Of a stretch of DNA of 64,000 nucleotides, positions 19,638 through 31,848 are shown in pieces. The notes beneath the pieces were generated by a model. The model ran no database searches. It worked only from the letters and a program-made list of their open reading frames with translations, and had not been told where the DNA came from. Both the position numbers and the translations under genes were made by a program. The stretch is from Trichomonas vaginalis G3 (Eukaryota; Parabasalia; Trichomonadida; Trichomonadidae), in contig NC_067205.1 of NCBI RefSeq assembly GCF_026262505.1, positions 2,976,001 through 3,040,000 on the forward strand, written 5' to 3'. Numbering within the stretch: the first letter of the stretch is position 1; every line of letters begins with the position of its first letter.

Positions 19638-20700
19638 TTGGAATTCATCCTTCAACATAAACTCGAAGCGGGAAAGTATATCAAACCTTTATATACAGCA
19701 TATTTAAAACAAATGAATAGAATACATCCAGAATTAATGAAGGAAGGAATGAAATCCAAAATCAAAGCAGATAAAATTAAACCACTTGCAACACCAAAAC
19801 CTCCAACGACAGTACCGCCTCCTCCTTCAGTTAATCCTTCATCATTCACTTTATTATATCCATTTCAAACATTAAAGAAGCAAAAAGATTTTAAAAAGGA
19901 TTTCAAGATATTAAATAAACCAATTGACCCGAAAATTCAACCGTTAAAGGAAAAATTTAGTCGCCCTTCATTTGCTCCATATCCATATTCATACGAAATC
20001 GATCATCTGGAATATTCAAAAGGAAACGTTACTTATTTATTTGCCATTAACATTAACACTAGATATTTATATTGCATTCCGTGAAAGGGAAAACAGAACA
20101 GGAAACAAGAAGAGCTATTCAATACTTACTAGATCATGAAAGAGTAGATAATATCAGGGGTGATGGTGATAAAGGATTTCAGGCAGCTATGACTCATTAT
20201 TTCCCACAAATTAATTTTTACTTTTCATCCTCTCCATATACGTTTCATAATAAAATAGTTGATGCGGTAATGAGAACTCTTAGAGATGCGTTAGGGGTTA
20301 ACGGTCAGATATACTGGGATGGAAATCATGACTCCATCATACAACAGTTAGTATATTATTACAATAATACATGGCATAGAACTATAAACATGAAACCAGT
20401 GGAAATGAAAAATGATATTTCAAAAGAATGGGAATATATTAGAAAGCAAATGGAAAGGTTGAATGATGTTAAACGTGAACAAATTAATTCGGGGCTCATG
20501 AATTTTAAACAAGGGATAAAGTTTTGATTCATCTCGATTATGGAAAAACTGATAAATCAATGACAAAAAGAAGACGAAGATTTGACACAATAGCTGAATT
20601 TGTTAGATATATTAACGGTAATGTATTAGTTGAAGTTGACAATAAATTAATAGAAATTCCGATTTATTTTATTACTCCATTATATTTAAATAATATTTAA
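19638..20700 (+). pseudogene. Polinton retroviral-type integrase region, broken
   Basis: The rve-type integrase that inserts Polintons and makes the 6-bp duplication. A proline-rich segment (PPTTVPPPPSVNPS) precedes the core: first acidic site in YEIDHLEYSKGN with LFAININTRYLY, then IRGDGDKGF, and YTFHNKIVDAVMRTLRDAL near the glutamate/histidine region, followed by YYYNNTWHRTINMKPVEM as in other integrase C-terminal cores. A basic tail follows to about 20700. The region carries a few interruptions. Confidence 0.8.
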
Positions 20701-20720
20701 TTTTTTTTATTTCGTAAGAA

Positions 20721-21008
20721 ATGAGTGACAACAAAGCAGTCAAGAGTCCAGACGATGAATATAAAAAGAAACTAAACAGAATTAAATCAAAAATATGCTA
20801 TTACAAAAAGAAGCCGCAATGCGGTGGGGTTGATGCCCATAAAACTAATGGAACTGAAAACGATAAAGAAATAATCGAAAAATTAGAAACTTACCGTTCA
20901 ATCCTTAAACTGAGTGAAGCAAAAATAAAAGAATTTAATAGAATAAATAAATTGATTGGAAGAGATGAATTTAATAAAGATGAATTTTTAAACTCAATCC
21001 AAATTTAA
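20721..21008 (+). CDS. Small basic Polinton ORF, unknown
   Basis: A 95-residue lysine-rich frame that starts at an ATG after TTTTTATTTCGTAAGAA, the promoter-like context of this element. It is predicted helical, with no recognised motif. Confidence 0.45.
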   Translation: MSDNKAVKSPDDEYKKKLNRIKSKICYYKKKPQCGGVDAHKTNGTENDKEIIEKLETYRSILKLSEAKIKEFNRINKLIGRDEFNKDEFLNSIQI

Positions 21009-21169
21009 TTTTTATTCCTCTTTGACAACATCTCTCTTTCCATCATTACTGCATAACCGCATTTTCTCAGTTTTAGTGGTTTGTTATTTTTAGCAAGTTC
21101 TCGCATCATTTTTATCATTTCCTCCCTTGTTATGATTCGTGGTAAATTTTGAGCTTGTGGGACATCCAT
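21005..21169 (-). CDS. Very small Polinton ORF on the minus strand
   Basis: A 54-residue frame (MDVPQAQNLP.., ending ..LSKRNKN) that overlaps the end of the plus-strand gene by 4 bases. It is preceded on its own strand by an AT-rich ATAA-type start context. Its function is unknown, and it could be a chance frame. Confidence 0.35.
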   Translation of the reverse strand: MDVPQAQNLPRIITREEMIKMMRELAKNNKPLKLRKCGYAVMMEREMLSKRNKN

Positions 21170-21205
21170 TTATGATAAAAATAAAAATTTGTTATCAGTT
21201 ATTTT

Positions 21206-24200
21206 ATCGTTAATGGTTTTTAGGTTATTCAATAATTAATTATTTTTGAAGAACTGAAGGTGCTACCATGTTACCATGTGCTACCAGGTCATTTAACTTC
21301 TCTGAAAAAATGAGACAACATGACAATTAGACAACAACATAGGAGGAAGGTAGTTATGAATTATTTTTGAAGAACTGAAGGTGCTACCATGTTACCATGT
21401 GCTACCAGGTCATTTAACTTCTCTGAAAAAATGAGACAACATGACAATTAGACAACAACATAGGAGGAAGGTAGTTATGAATTATTTTTGAAGAACTGAA
21501 GGTGCTACCATGTTACCATGTGCTACCAGGTCATTTAACTTCTCTGAAAAAATGAGACAACATGACAATTAGACAACAACATAGAAAATTTGATGTAGCC
21601 CAAAAATAAAGTTAGTTTTAAAATTATTTTTATTTTTTTATTCCTATATAAATGACGGCAACAAACAACAACAGCAACTATATCATTTCTGATGAAAAAG
21701 TTATTGATTCATTAGTTGAGGAATTAGTTGTGGCAGAAACTAAAACCCTCAACGAAAGAATTGGTGAAAACAAGATTGATTTACATAACTACCTCAAACA
21801 TGATGGAGGAAGAGGAAGGAAAACTGGTATGGCTTTATTAGTAAATAAAATTTCAAATTTAACGATTATAGATGTTGATATCAATAAATCGTACAATGAT
21901 GAACTTAAAGAAACAGTTAGAAAAGACATTTTATCAAAACTTTCGGATAAAGATGTTATCGTTAAAACCGCTTCAGGAGGTCTTCACATTTATTGCAACA
22001 CTAATTTCTTCTATGCAGTTTCGAACAGAATGATTAAATGTTATTCCTGCAATGATTATGATATTGACATAATGACTTCTATGGATGATTCAAAGCGTTC
22101 ATTAGTAGTCATGGCTGATTCAAGAGTTCGCAAGAATGCAACAGAACCAATCAATACATACTCATTCATTCGTGGAAGTTATGATTCAACATTAACCAGA
22201 ACAGTAAACGATATATTAAATGATTTGAATATTAAGGTAAGAGTTGAACAGAAGAATGAAGAAATAAAGAGTATAATGAATGAAAACAAAGATGTAAACA
22301 TTGACGATAAACTTGCCCAGAGCATAGTTGATGGCATCTGTGATTTTGAAGTACATAATGATGGTGGAAACATGAATTTAGAAAAAGAAATAACATTATT
22401 TACACTGTTTCAAGCAATTAATTCGTTACCTAATCATTTAATTAATGAAGCCTACGATAACGTTTATAACTTCTGCAGTTTAACAGAAAATGCAAAAAGT
22501 AATTTTGAAAAAGCACGTGGTAGATATGCACATTTAATGACTTCTCCATTTGTTTTGGTGAAGATTCTAAAACTATACCAAAAGGAATATTATGATGAAT
22601 ATGTTTTACCTTTATTACGTAAGCCAAAAATAACATTTGATATAAAACTTGATGACACGTTTTTGATAACAGATATTAGACGCAAGGCTGAAAATCATCA
22701 GTATAAAAACAGTTCTGAAGTAATTGAGGATTTATCACGTGTAATCCGTTTTGTAGATTGTGGAAACAAATATTTCATTCAAAAGGACTATAATATCCAC
22801 GACAAAATGAATCAAATATCATTCGTTCTTCAGTCAAACATGAAAGAGTCACTCAAAATGATTAAATTATTTAAAGAAGAAGGTAAAACCATAACAGCAT
22901 GGGACGTACTATTAAATCAATTATCCTCATTAACCGTTAAGGGCGTTTGCTTTAAATCTGATTCCCCCGATGTTTTCTCAACGTTTCAAGGTTATAAATA
23001 CAACATTCTTGAAAAGCCTGATTACTCAAAAATTGAGATGTTTATGGATTTCATTAAAGAAGCCATTTGTGATAATAACGATGAAATGTATAAATACCTT
23101 CTCGGCTAGATTGCATCAATGATTCAACATCCTGGAATCAAGAATGAAACAGCAATTATTTTGAAAGGACTTCAGGGAACAGGTAAAAACAGATTTACAG
23201 ACATTATTTCTGAACTTCTCGCTGGTTATTCATGTAAAAACATTACTGAAATAAGTGAGCTAACGGGTAATTTCAATTCGGTTGTTGAGAATAAAATGTT
23301 TCTTGTACTTAATGAACTCAAGAATGTTGGTGAAGATAGACTCGCAAACTTCAACGCTTTGAAATCAATTATTACGGATAATCAAATTAGAATTAATGAA
23401 AAGAATCAACCCAGAAGAACTGCTCAGAACGTTGCAAACTTCATTTTCGTAACTAACAACGTCTACCCTGTCAAAATTGATGTTGGAGACAGAAGATACG
23501 TAGTTTTAAGGGTTAATGGTAAATTCAAGGGTCAATTTGATTACTTCAAGAATTTAATGGATTCATGCACAAAGGAATTTTATGATAATTTACTGACGTA
23601 TTTTATGCAATATGACCTTTCATCATTTAATGTACGAATCATACCGATGACTGAAGCCAAACAAGATTTAATAGAATTATCATCAAATCCTTTAGATGTA
23701 TGGATAAATACACATTATGATGAATTGTGTGCAGGTATGACGTGTGAAAATGCTCTATTCTGCAAACCATCAGACATGAAAGACAAGAATTTCCAAATGA
23801 GTATTAAGGATAAATGTGATAGGAAACATAGAAGAATAGACGGTAAACAAACATGGTGTTATGTTTTGAAAGAAGAAATGAAAGGATTATATAAACAGGT
23901 TGAACCAAACGATAATGATGATTCATTTACTGACGATGAAATACCTGTAAATGAAGCTTTATAAAGTATGATTGGAATTTATTTTTGCCTTCCTCCTGTG
24001 TAGTTGTCTAAATGTCATGTTGTCACACTTTTTCAGAGAAGTTAAATGACCTGGTAGCACATGGTAACATGGTAGCACCTTCAGTTCTTCAAAAATAATT
24101 CATAACTACCTTCCCCTGCTGTGTTGTCTAATTGTCATGTTGTCACACTTTTTCAGAGAAGTTAAATGACCTGGTAGCACATGGTAACATGGTAGCACCT

Positions 24201-24250
24201 TCAGTTCTTCAAAAATAATTCATAATTGAATAACCTGTAAACATTAACGT
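21206..24250. repeat. Inverted repeat bracket of 121-bp tandem units around a PrimPol-helicase gene
   Basis: The left side has three tandem copies of a 121-bp unit (21241-21361, 21362-21482, 21483 to about 21584) that include GGTGCTACCATGTTACCATG and GAGACAACATGACAATTAG. The right side has two copies of the same unit in inverted orientation (about 23988-24107 and 24108-24227). Beyond them, both sides share the inverted border CGTTAATG..AGGTTATTCAA (from about 21206 and to about 24250). The bracket encloses only the primase-helicase gene, so it may be an inserted element or a replication-origin type repeat set. Confidence 0.7.
21652..23964 (+). pseudogene. PrimPol plus superfamily 3 helicase region (Polinton cargo), broken
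   Basis: A primase-helicase of the type found in virophages and large DNA viruses. The N-terminal archaeo-eukaryotic primase-polymerase shows IIDVDINKS and the SxH-type motif TASGGLHIYC. The C-terminal D5-like SF3 helicase shows Walker A in KGLQGTGKNRF, Walker B in MFLVLNELKN and the sensor region NFIFVTNNVYP. The start follows the element's AT promoter-like motif. The region is broken about once. A primase-helicase is not part of the core Polinton set, and here it is bracketed by inverted repeats. Confidence 0.82.
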
Positions 24251-24365
24251 AAACATTTATTTCTGCAGTTCATTCATTACTTCATTACCTAATTAATTAC
24301 AAACATAAAATATATTTAGTTCATTCAATGAACGCGGTAAGCCCGCAAAGCAGGCTCAAGCGCGT

Positions 24366-26460
24366 TCAATGAACGCGGTACCATGCGAATACAGTCATAA
24401 ATGGAGGCATATAATCTTTACCCAAGCCTGTTGGATTTGTTGTGAAAGTATGTGAATGATTTCCTCCTGGTTCAGTTGGTCGAAAAGTCTTTTTTGCCGA
24501 ATGGTTATAATCTGGAGATAAAACGTCATTGCCAGCATAATATTCTGAGTTGTATAATGGATGGTCTCTTATTGAATGTGAATGACTACCTGTTGTGTTT
24601 GTAGTTCCTGTATGAGTGTGCGGTGGAAGGTTTGCTTCAGTAATTTTCTTCGAACCTCCTGTTTCCTTTGAAGAGTTCGCACAATAGAGGAATTTATCTA
24701 CAATCTGTTCCCACGTACCAAAACCCAGAACTGTTGCTGGATTTGTTGAATTCATTGATGTATATATTGAACCAATGGGGTAAATCATCTCAAGAATTGT
24801 ATTAAATCCATTATGAATATTGAATTTATTATATAATATTGAATTTAGGTGAGTATTTAAAACTGGTCTTGTTATCAATATTAACGTATTATTTTTGAAA
24901 ATTGCTTTTCTAACATCTTGAAATTTTGTGATTTCAGACCAGTTTCTTCCATCACTACTGATATTTACTAAATCACCACATCCTAAAGCAATGAAATACC
25001 CATCAATATAAAATAAATTTGTAAATCTATAATTTTGAGTAAATTTTGGAGTGAATGAATAAACCAATTCCCAATTTGATAAATCATGTGATAAATAAAT
25101 ATGTCTGTTATAACTTACAGGATATGAATAGACCATTTCACCTGAAACGAGAACATAAACATATGAAGCATAACATAAAGCTTCAATGTCTCCATCAGCT
25201 TGAAAAATTTGTTCAAATTGACTTTGTGATATTGAAGGTGATCTATAAATTTTATCATTTTGTAGGATAAAATACATACCGTTAATGTAATACCACTTAC
25301 TTGTATAATCAATTTTCAAATCTGATGACATCATACTAAACATATAATAATTTATCCCATCCTCACTATGATGAAATTTGATTAACTTCATAAATTAGTA
25401 CCCATTTATTATTAACGCATCTAATAGGATTATTTGGATATTTAAATTTAGCATCTTGATTTAAATTACATTTGAACCATTGGATACAATCGAATGAATA
25501 ACAAGGGCAAAAATCATCTTCAACCGTTATCATTCCCATAAATTTACCGTTATTATATTCAGCATATAAAATTATTGAATTAATAATGATTGGCTTTAGT
25601 GTATCAGGATTCAAAACAGATGGAGTAAATGATTCATAGTTTTTAAAATCATTTGTTTTAAAATAATAAAGCACTCCATCTGTATAAAATAAATACATGG
25701 TCACTCCATCGAAACATATCCATTCAAAAGAATCTATATCAAAGGTTTTATCTGATGATTTCATAAAATTTAAAAATGGTGGAGTAAAATAGACCTCTGA
25801 TTGTTTTATTTCTTCATCAACATATTCCTTATCTACTTTCTTCGTTAACTCACTATCCACATATTCCTTATCTGCTTTCTTCGTTAATTCGGTGTCAACA
25901 TATTCCTTATCCGCTTTAAGGTCTAAACATCCTGAAACCCATCCTGTATCGGCTTTAGTTTTTAAAATCTTTGATGTCCATTCATGATACCATTCAACAC
26001 TTTCTTTAATTTCATTATCTTTTTCGTTAACATATTCCTTATCCGCTTTCTTCTCTAACGCAGCAGCAACACATTCCTTATCTGCCTTCTCCATTATGTC
26101 ATTTAGGAAACCTTTTATGAATTCCTCATTTAAATTAAATCTTCCAATCTTCAAAACTTTAGGAAATGCATTTAATGCGTAATATCTCTGTTCTTCTGGT
26201 GGAATTGATGTTATATCATCCGTTATACCTTTAATTTTTGAATTCATAAATAAAATTTCTTTTATATTTGATATCACTGCACCACCCTTGCAAACGAATT
26301 CGAAATGGTCATTTTTCAATACTATCTCCAAATCTCCATATTTCAACCTTTGCGTTTGTTCTGCCGTCTTTGAATTATATGCATATATGGCGTATGTAAT
26401 GGTCTGAGGGACCTGGGTGCTTTGTGCCTTAAGTTGTTGTGGTTGCTGTTGTTTAATCAT
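24366..26460 (-). CDS. Phage-like fibre region: shaft repeats and tail-collar-type tip
   Basis: The N-terminal part has regular coiled repeats of the KADKEYVDxELTKKADKEYVD kind, as in phage fibre shafts. A long beta-rich middle follows with short strands and aromatic residues. The C-terminal 120 residues are like phage baseplate/tail-collar tips: YPIGSIYTSMNSTNPATV, FGTWEQI, LPPHTHTG, GNHSHTF and the ending MPPFMTVFAWYR. In phages such proteins form trimeric fibres that bind cell surfaces. It lies with the structural genes on the minus strand. A receptor-binding role in a particle made by this element is an inference from the family. Confidence 0.72.
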
Positions 26461-28430
26461 TTATTATGATTTAAAAATAAATATTTAATCCGTTATCACA
26501 TCAGCTATTTTTTCTATTTGAAATTGCCATAATATTTCATTCATGAATTCTAAATCACAATCAAATAGGTCAGTTACTCTAAATTTAATATTTGATAAAT
26601 CTTTTGAATGAAGAATAAATGAATTCCCGGATAATTGAAACGGATATGATAAAGAAAATATGTTTAAGTGATGGATAAATGTTTTGTATTGATGGGTAAG
26701 AGTTAGGGTCTAATGTTTGATGTGAAATCTCATTGGGGTATTAACTTTATCACATTTGATTAAAATGAAATTGGAACCGGTGTCAGAATACAAAACATCC
26801 CCAACATCTTTTTCAAAATTTAATATTCCCAACAATGAACGAAAATGAGGAGTACAAAATTTAATTTTCAGCGGAAATTTAATAAGGTTATTTATTTCAT
26901 CAAGTTCAAAAAGTTTATCAGGTTTTGATTTAAAATTTTCTTCATACCATACGATAAATGATTCATTTAAATAACTTAAAATCATGTTAATATCCCATTT
27001 CGCTATCACATTATTTATATACATATCATACGTTTTTTCATGGTCATCTTTAATAAATGATATATAATCTGAAGGGTCTAAAAGAATGGGATTAAATTTA
27101 CCACTCACAGAAACGAGAGTAACATTATAAATTCCGCTAACTGTTAAATTTAATTCACAGTTATTATTCGAAATAATATTGATAATTGACATTTTTATTA
27201 CGATTAAAAATATGGTAAAGCGTTATTTTCCAGTGATAAATAAAACTAGAATAAGATTACCTCAAGAATTCATAAATTCAACGAATAAGAAATTCATTCA
27301 TGTTATAAATTTTAGTGTTTTCAGAAAATATGAGTCAATGTCATATTCATCATCGGGTTATATTTCACTTCATTCAAATTAGTTCAATCAAAACCCATAT
27401 AATGACCATTTCATAAGATTTTCAGATGGTATTAAAAATGTAATTGATAGATTAAAATATGAACAGATTGACAATATCGAATTTTTGGAATTTTGGTTTA
27501 AATATCCCGATGGAAAAAAGATTGAAGTTAAAGATAAAGCTGATACTATAACAAAAACAATTACAATGACCGATCCAGATAGTGGGGAACAAAAAGAAAT
27601 AAAACAAACGATAGAAACGGTGAAAGGTCAATTATTATTTGATTATGATTCAAAGGATTATTATTCGATAATGTTAATGCTTGAATATTTAAATGGCCTT
27701 AACAAAGAATTTTTCAAGTGATATTTTATATTCATCAACTATTTTATTATAAATATCATTATAAGTTAAATGTAGTTCAGTTGTTGTTCCGTTCTTTGAT
27801 ATCTTAATTGTGCTAATATCCTTTATAGGATTTATTTTTGCAACTGTTCCGCAGCATGAAACCTCATCATCTATGAAAAAATTGAATCTTAACGTCTGAA
27901 TCTTGAACATCACAAAGAATGGCGATAATGTGAATTAATGATTCATAAGGTAAAATAATTAAACCGGATTGATCAATTAAATTTATTATTGAATCATAAT
28001 TATCAGTTATTATACACGGTAAATTTTCATTAATTCTGAATTAATGTCTATTTTATATGGCGCATTGCGACTGGAATCGTAGATTCCTGGGTTCTCGATG
28101 TTTGATGAAAGAGGTGGGGGGTATGTTGGATAAGTGGGAATTTCAACAGGTTCTTTACTGGGTTCAGATAAATGATTGGGTCTCCATCTTCTTTATTTTG
28201 CTCCTCCTCATTCTTCGGCAAGTCACGAGTTAATAAATTTGGTTGAGTTGCTGACCTTGTTAATTCAGGGCTAACATTAACTTTAACATTTTGAATAATT
28301 CGTGATTTATCATCATTTACGTTATAACCAACCGTAATCTCTGCTTTGCGTTAGTGTTCTTTTGACTAGTGAAACGTCTTCTCATTTATATTCGAATAAA
28401 AAAAATATATTTAAACTTTTATTTTGCTGG
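26461..28430. other. Polinton segment with small unknown frames
   Basis: It contains a 160-residue minus-strand frame at 26710-27192 (MSIINIISNNNCELNLTVSG..) that looks whole and beta-rich, and several short frames on both strands without recognised motifs. The segment looks partly degraded. Minor structural proteins would fit this position, but none can be named. Confidence 0.45.
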
Positions 28431-29315
28431 AACTTTTGAATCTATTATTCCCTGTATTTGTTCATGAAGTTGATTTTTAGCATTTCATCGAAATTATAGA
28501 CCGAATATATTCATTAATTGCATTCTTATAATCATTTGATTTCTCAAATTTTCTTTTATCTGATTCCTTAACTAAATCATAAGTTAAACCTCGTTGCTGA
28601 TATAATGGTTTCTTAATTAAATTTTTGAATGCTTGAGATAAAGCACCTGATGCAATTCTTGCTACTATAATTGGTTGGAATTGCTGTTAAGTTCATCTTT
28701 AACATTTGCGAAAACTGGATCGAATAAAGCAACTTTAAAGAATTTCTTAGCTGAAATTTCAGGTCTAATATTTGCATATTGACCATCAAACCTGGTTAGA
28801 ATATCGTGGTAATCCATCCGGTCCCTCTTCAATAGCATTTAATTCTTCATTGAAATAAGAATATGGATTATGACGGTATGAATTAATTGGACCATTTTCA
28901 CCTTCTCCAATGTATTGTTAACAGCTTTTCCATTTTCATCAAATTGCATAGGATAACGTTCATTATATGCTTTACGTTTAGGATAATCAGATATAGTTAA
29001 TTTATACCCATTTATGACTTTAATATTTCCTTGACCATCAGTAACGAAAACTTCATTTATACCATCAGGCTTTCCATTTGGTCCTGTAATGTCTGCTTCA
29101 TGTGCTTCCCAATTTGGTCCATGACGTTTGGCATATGCTTGAGCTTCTGGTAATGTTAAAACGTTTCTCATTTGTTTAACATCCTTTTGAAGACCAGCAA
29201 CAATGTGGACTAATTCTTTCATTCCATCAGGAACTTTCATAGTTCTATTATATCCACCCTTTTTGTTTGTTCCTTGTTTTAATGGAACCTGTAGAAGATT
29301 TGCCATTTCTGTCAT
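28430..29315 (-). pseudogene. Polinton structural-gene candidate with a conserved-looking motif block, broken
   Basis: The N-terminal part carries a motif-rich block: [54 protein letters not shown]. Blocks of this type recur, as I recall, in Polinton-like viruses next to capsid genes, so a minor virion protein is possible. The rest runs to about 28430 in degraded form. Its place is directly downstream of the ATPase gene on the same strand. Confidence 0.45.
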
Positions 29316-29355
29316 GTTTAATTATAAATAAAAAATAAAAATTAATTATAAAAAG

Positions 29356-30183
29356 TTAATCAAATTTAACACCTCCTTTATTTAAATCAACTATTATTTT
29401 TCCATGTTCACCTAATTGCTGATATTGTGTGTAAAGTTCATTAATGCTCATTGGTAAATTCACTTGATAAAGCATAACGTTCAACTGTTGACGACTAAAC
29501 CCACTGAAAATGAAAAGGGTTGATAGATTTGATTTAATGTTTGTGCTTAATGCTTTGAAGTATTGAACAGCCATGAAGAATGAACACTGAATGTGTCGAC
29601 ATTGAGTTAATAACTGATTAAAATATGATTTCTCATTTGTTATTAGTTTTGATTTCACTGCATCATCTAGAAAAATGAGTGAATGCAAAAATTCTCTATC
29701 AAAATTTGAAATAGAAAGTGTTTCAAATAATTCATCCCGTTGTTTATCAATAATTTTATCCTCTAATCCTTGCTTCTTGATTGGATTATATAATTCTTTA
29801 TACATTAAAAAGTTTTTTAAATAATCTTCTGCTTCTTCTTGTGATAAATAAATAATTGGAATTTTGATTAAATGCTTTAAAGATTCAAATGTATCATCTG
29901 AAGGTGAACCTGAACGGTTGATATAAATTAACACATGTGAATAGGGGGAAGTGTTAGCAATAATGATAATTTGTTTTAATATCGTTAATGTTTTACCTTT
30001 ATTCTGTTTACCAATTGCTGCAGTGATTGAATTTAAGTAACATTCAGAATATGGAATTTTCATTAATTTTTCCTTAGATAGAGCATTTCTATTATCACTC
30101 AATGCTTCATTAATCATATCATCTACGTATGTATTATATACTCCTGCTAATTCTTCATAAGGAGTGGATGAATTTAAATCCAT
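29356..30183 (-). CDS. Polinton genome-packaging ATPase (FtsK/HerA, A32-like)
   Basis: A 275-residue ATPase that in Polintons and related viruses moves DNA into capsids. The P-loop is in AAIGKQNKGKTLT, Walker B in HSLIFLDDAV, and a following conserved block is CRHIQCSFFMAVQYF, all as in the A32-like group. The frame looks whole. It follows the capsid gene after 24 bp on the same strand and starts in the element's AT motif context. Confidence 0.82.
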   Translation of the reverse strand: MDLNSSTPYEELAGVYNTYVDDMINEALSDNRNALSKEKLMKIPYSECYLNSITAAIGKQNKGKTLTILKQIIIIANTSPYSHVLIYINRSGSPSDDTFESLKHLIKIPIIYLSQEEAEDYLKNFLMYKELYNPIKKQGLEDKIIDKQRDELFETLSISNFDREFLHSLIFLDDAVKSKLITNEKSYFNQLLTQCRHIQCSFFMAVQYFKALSTNIKSNLSTLFIFSGFSRQQLNVMLYQVNLPMSINELYTQYQQLGEHGKIIVDLNKGGVKFD

Positions 30184-30207
30184 TTAATCAAAAATAAATT
30201 TATAATT

Positions 30208-31848
30208 TTAAACATTTCTATTCATCAATATTTCATCATATGAACTTCTATACTGTGGTGGTGTACCTGTTGGATGATATTTCAAACCTTCGTCCGGTGT
30301 CCATGTCCAATATGTAGTCCTAGTAAACCAAACCTGAGGAGGATTTGTCACCTTTGAACAGTAAGTGTCATTTTCACCCTGAATGATTGGATAAGCTTTC
30401 ACTTGTACTGTAACTTGTGAGTTGAAAGTTTCTAATCCATCAAAGAATATACCCGCTCCATCACGTTGAACTGGAATAGTGCATAAGAATGAAGTTTGGT
30501 CTTTCCATGTTCTAGCTAATGGTGTGCCATTATCATCATTCAGTGGTCTAGTTAATGAGTCCTCGTATTCTTCCGTGCATTCATTCACTCCATCTAAATC
30601 AGAAGCTTGAAGCATACGTGTAAAGAATATGTCACCCACTGTGGTCATCGCTTGATCGGGGAAGTTTCTGGAATCTATAGTGACCTGAAGACCTCGAAGC
30701 ATTGGATTTTCTAAAACTGTTCTTTGCATTGCATTCTTCGGAAATGTTAACACAACATCTGTAACATTATGAAGAGCGTATGAGAAATCTGAGCTAATAC
30801 CTTCAGGAGTGATGCAACCTCCATTTAGTGAACGAACGTCAATATGTTGAGCTGGAATCATGAATGGATCTTCCTTACTGAATAAACGTGGTATTGCTTT
30901 AACTGATTCTTCAATTAAACCGTATCCTGGTGTAATGCATTTATCCTCTAAAACTTCCATCTTTGTGCATGAAATAATAACGTCATCAACTGTTGCGTCA
31001 GCAGATGTAGCGGCTAAGCTTGTAATTAATTTGGCAGGAAGTCCGATTTGTTGGAATTTGCGATCATATTTATAAACATGATTCATAATCTTTTCATAAT
31101 TTTCATCAGTTATCTTTTCATAAACGTAATTTTGTAAATCAGCAACTCTTAACGGGTCAACCTGACAAAATACTAAAGTATCCCTGAAAACATAATATTT
31201 AAGAATGATTTCACCAAATGATTTAGGATAATCATCGAACGCCTGAAATGCTAACAAATCATTTACCGGAATAATCATATCAAAAGTGACATCAACTTCT
31301 TCATTTGCTTTCTTGAAAACTTCTGAAGGGTCAATATATTTACCACATACTGAGTTATCATATTTTTGAACATTATTATATAACGAATGAACAAACTTTT
31401 TAACTTTCCTTTCTGATTTCGGTTTATATGTTGCAAATGCAAAAGATTCACGGGCGCAATCCATCTGAAGATAACCAGCATCACCTCTTTCAGTTTCTAC
31501 TTCTAATTGTTTAAAGTTTTGATTTGATGATTTGTAACCAACGAATAAACGCATGCATTTAAAAGCGGCATCACATGTGAAAGCTTTATTTGAAACTAGA
31601 GTTGCTTTAACTTTGCGTTTAATATATGTGTCACCTAATTGATTCACATCATGAGCTGGATTTGTAATTCTTAAATGAGTTTGTTTATCATCAAAATATG
31701 GAGCATCAGAGTCATAGCATGAACTTTCAAGTTCTCTATAATATCTTCTACCGTCATTCTTTGCGAATATTTCATTTATCTTTTCGAATGAATGAAACAC
31801 ATTTCCATTAATCGGTTTAGTGTTTGGCACCAAATAGTTAGTCGTCAT
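30208..31848 (-). CDS. Polinton major capsid protein, double jelly-roll type (likely)
   Basis: A 546-residue protein of the right length and position (next to the ATPase) for the Polinton major capsid protein. It is beta-rich with many short strands and a repeated theme of aromatic and proline residues across two halves, as expected of two jelly-rolls (first half with FDMIIPVNDLLAF; second half with VVLTFPKNAMQR, VTIDSRNFPD, VTVQVKAYP). The frame looks whole. The assignment is by size, neighbours and general pattern; structure prediction would settle it. Confidence 0.7.
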   Translation of the reverse strand: MTTNYLVPNTKPINGNVFHSFEKINEIFAKNDGRRYYRELESSCYDSDAPYFDDKQTHLRITNPAHDVNQLGDTYIKRKVKATLVSNKAFTCDAAFKCMRLFVGYKSSNQNFKQLEVETERGDAGYLQMDCARESFAFATYKPKSERKVKKFVHSLYNNVQKYDNSVCGKYIDPSEVFKKANEEVDVTFDMIIPVNDLLAFQAFDDYPKSFGEIILKYYVFRDTLVFCQVDPLRVADLQNYVYEKITDENYEKIMNHVYKYDRKFQQIGLPAKLITSLAATSADATVDDVIISCTKMEVLEDKCITPGYGLIEESVKAIPRLFSKEDPFMIPAQHIDVRSLNGGCITPEGISSDFSYALHNVTDVVLTFPKNAMQRTVLENPMLRGLQVTIDSRNFPDQAMTTVGDIFFTRMLQASDLDGVNECTEEYEDSLTRPLNDDNGTPLARTWKDQTSFLCTIPVQRDGAGIFFDGLETFNSQVTVQVKAYPIIQGENDTYCSKVTNPPQVWFTRTTYWTWTPDEGLKYHPTGTPPQYRSSYDEILMNRNV

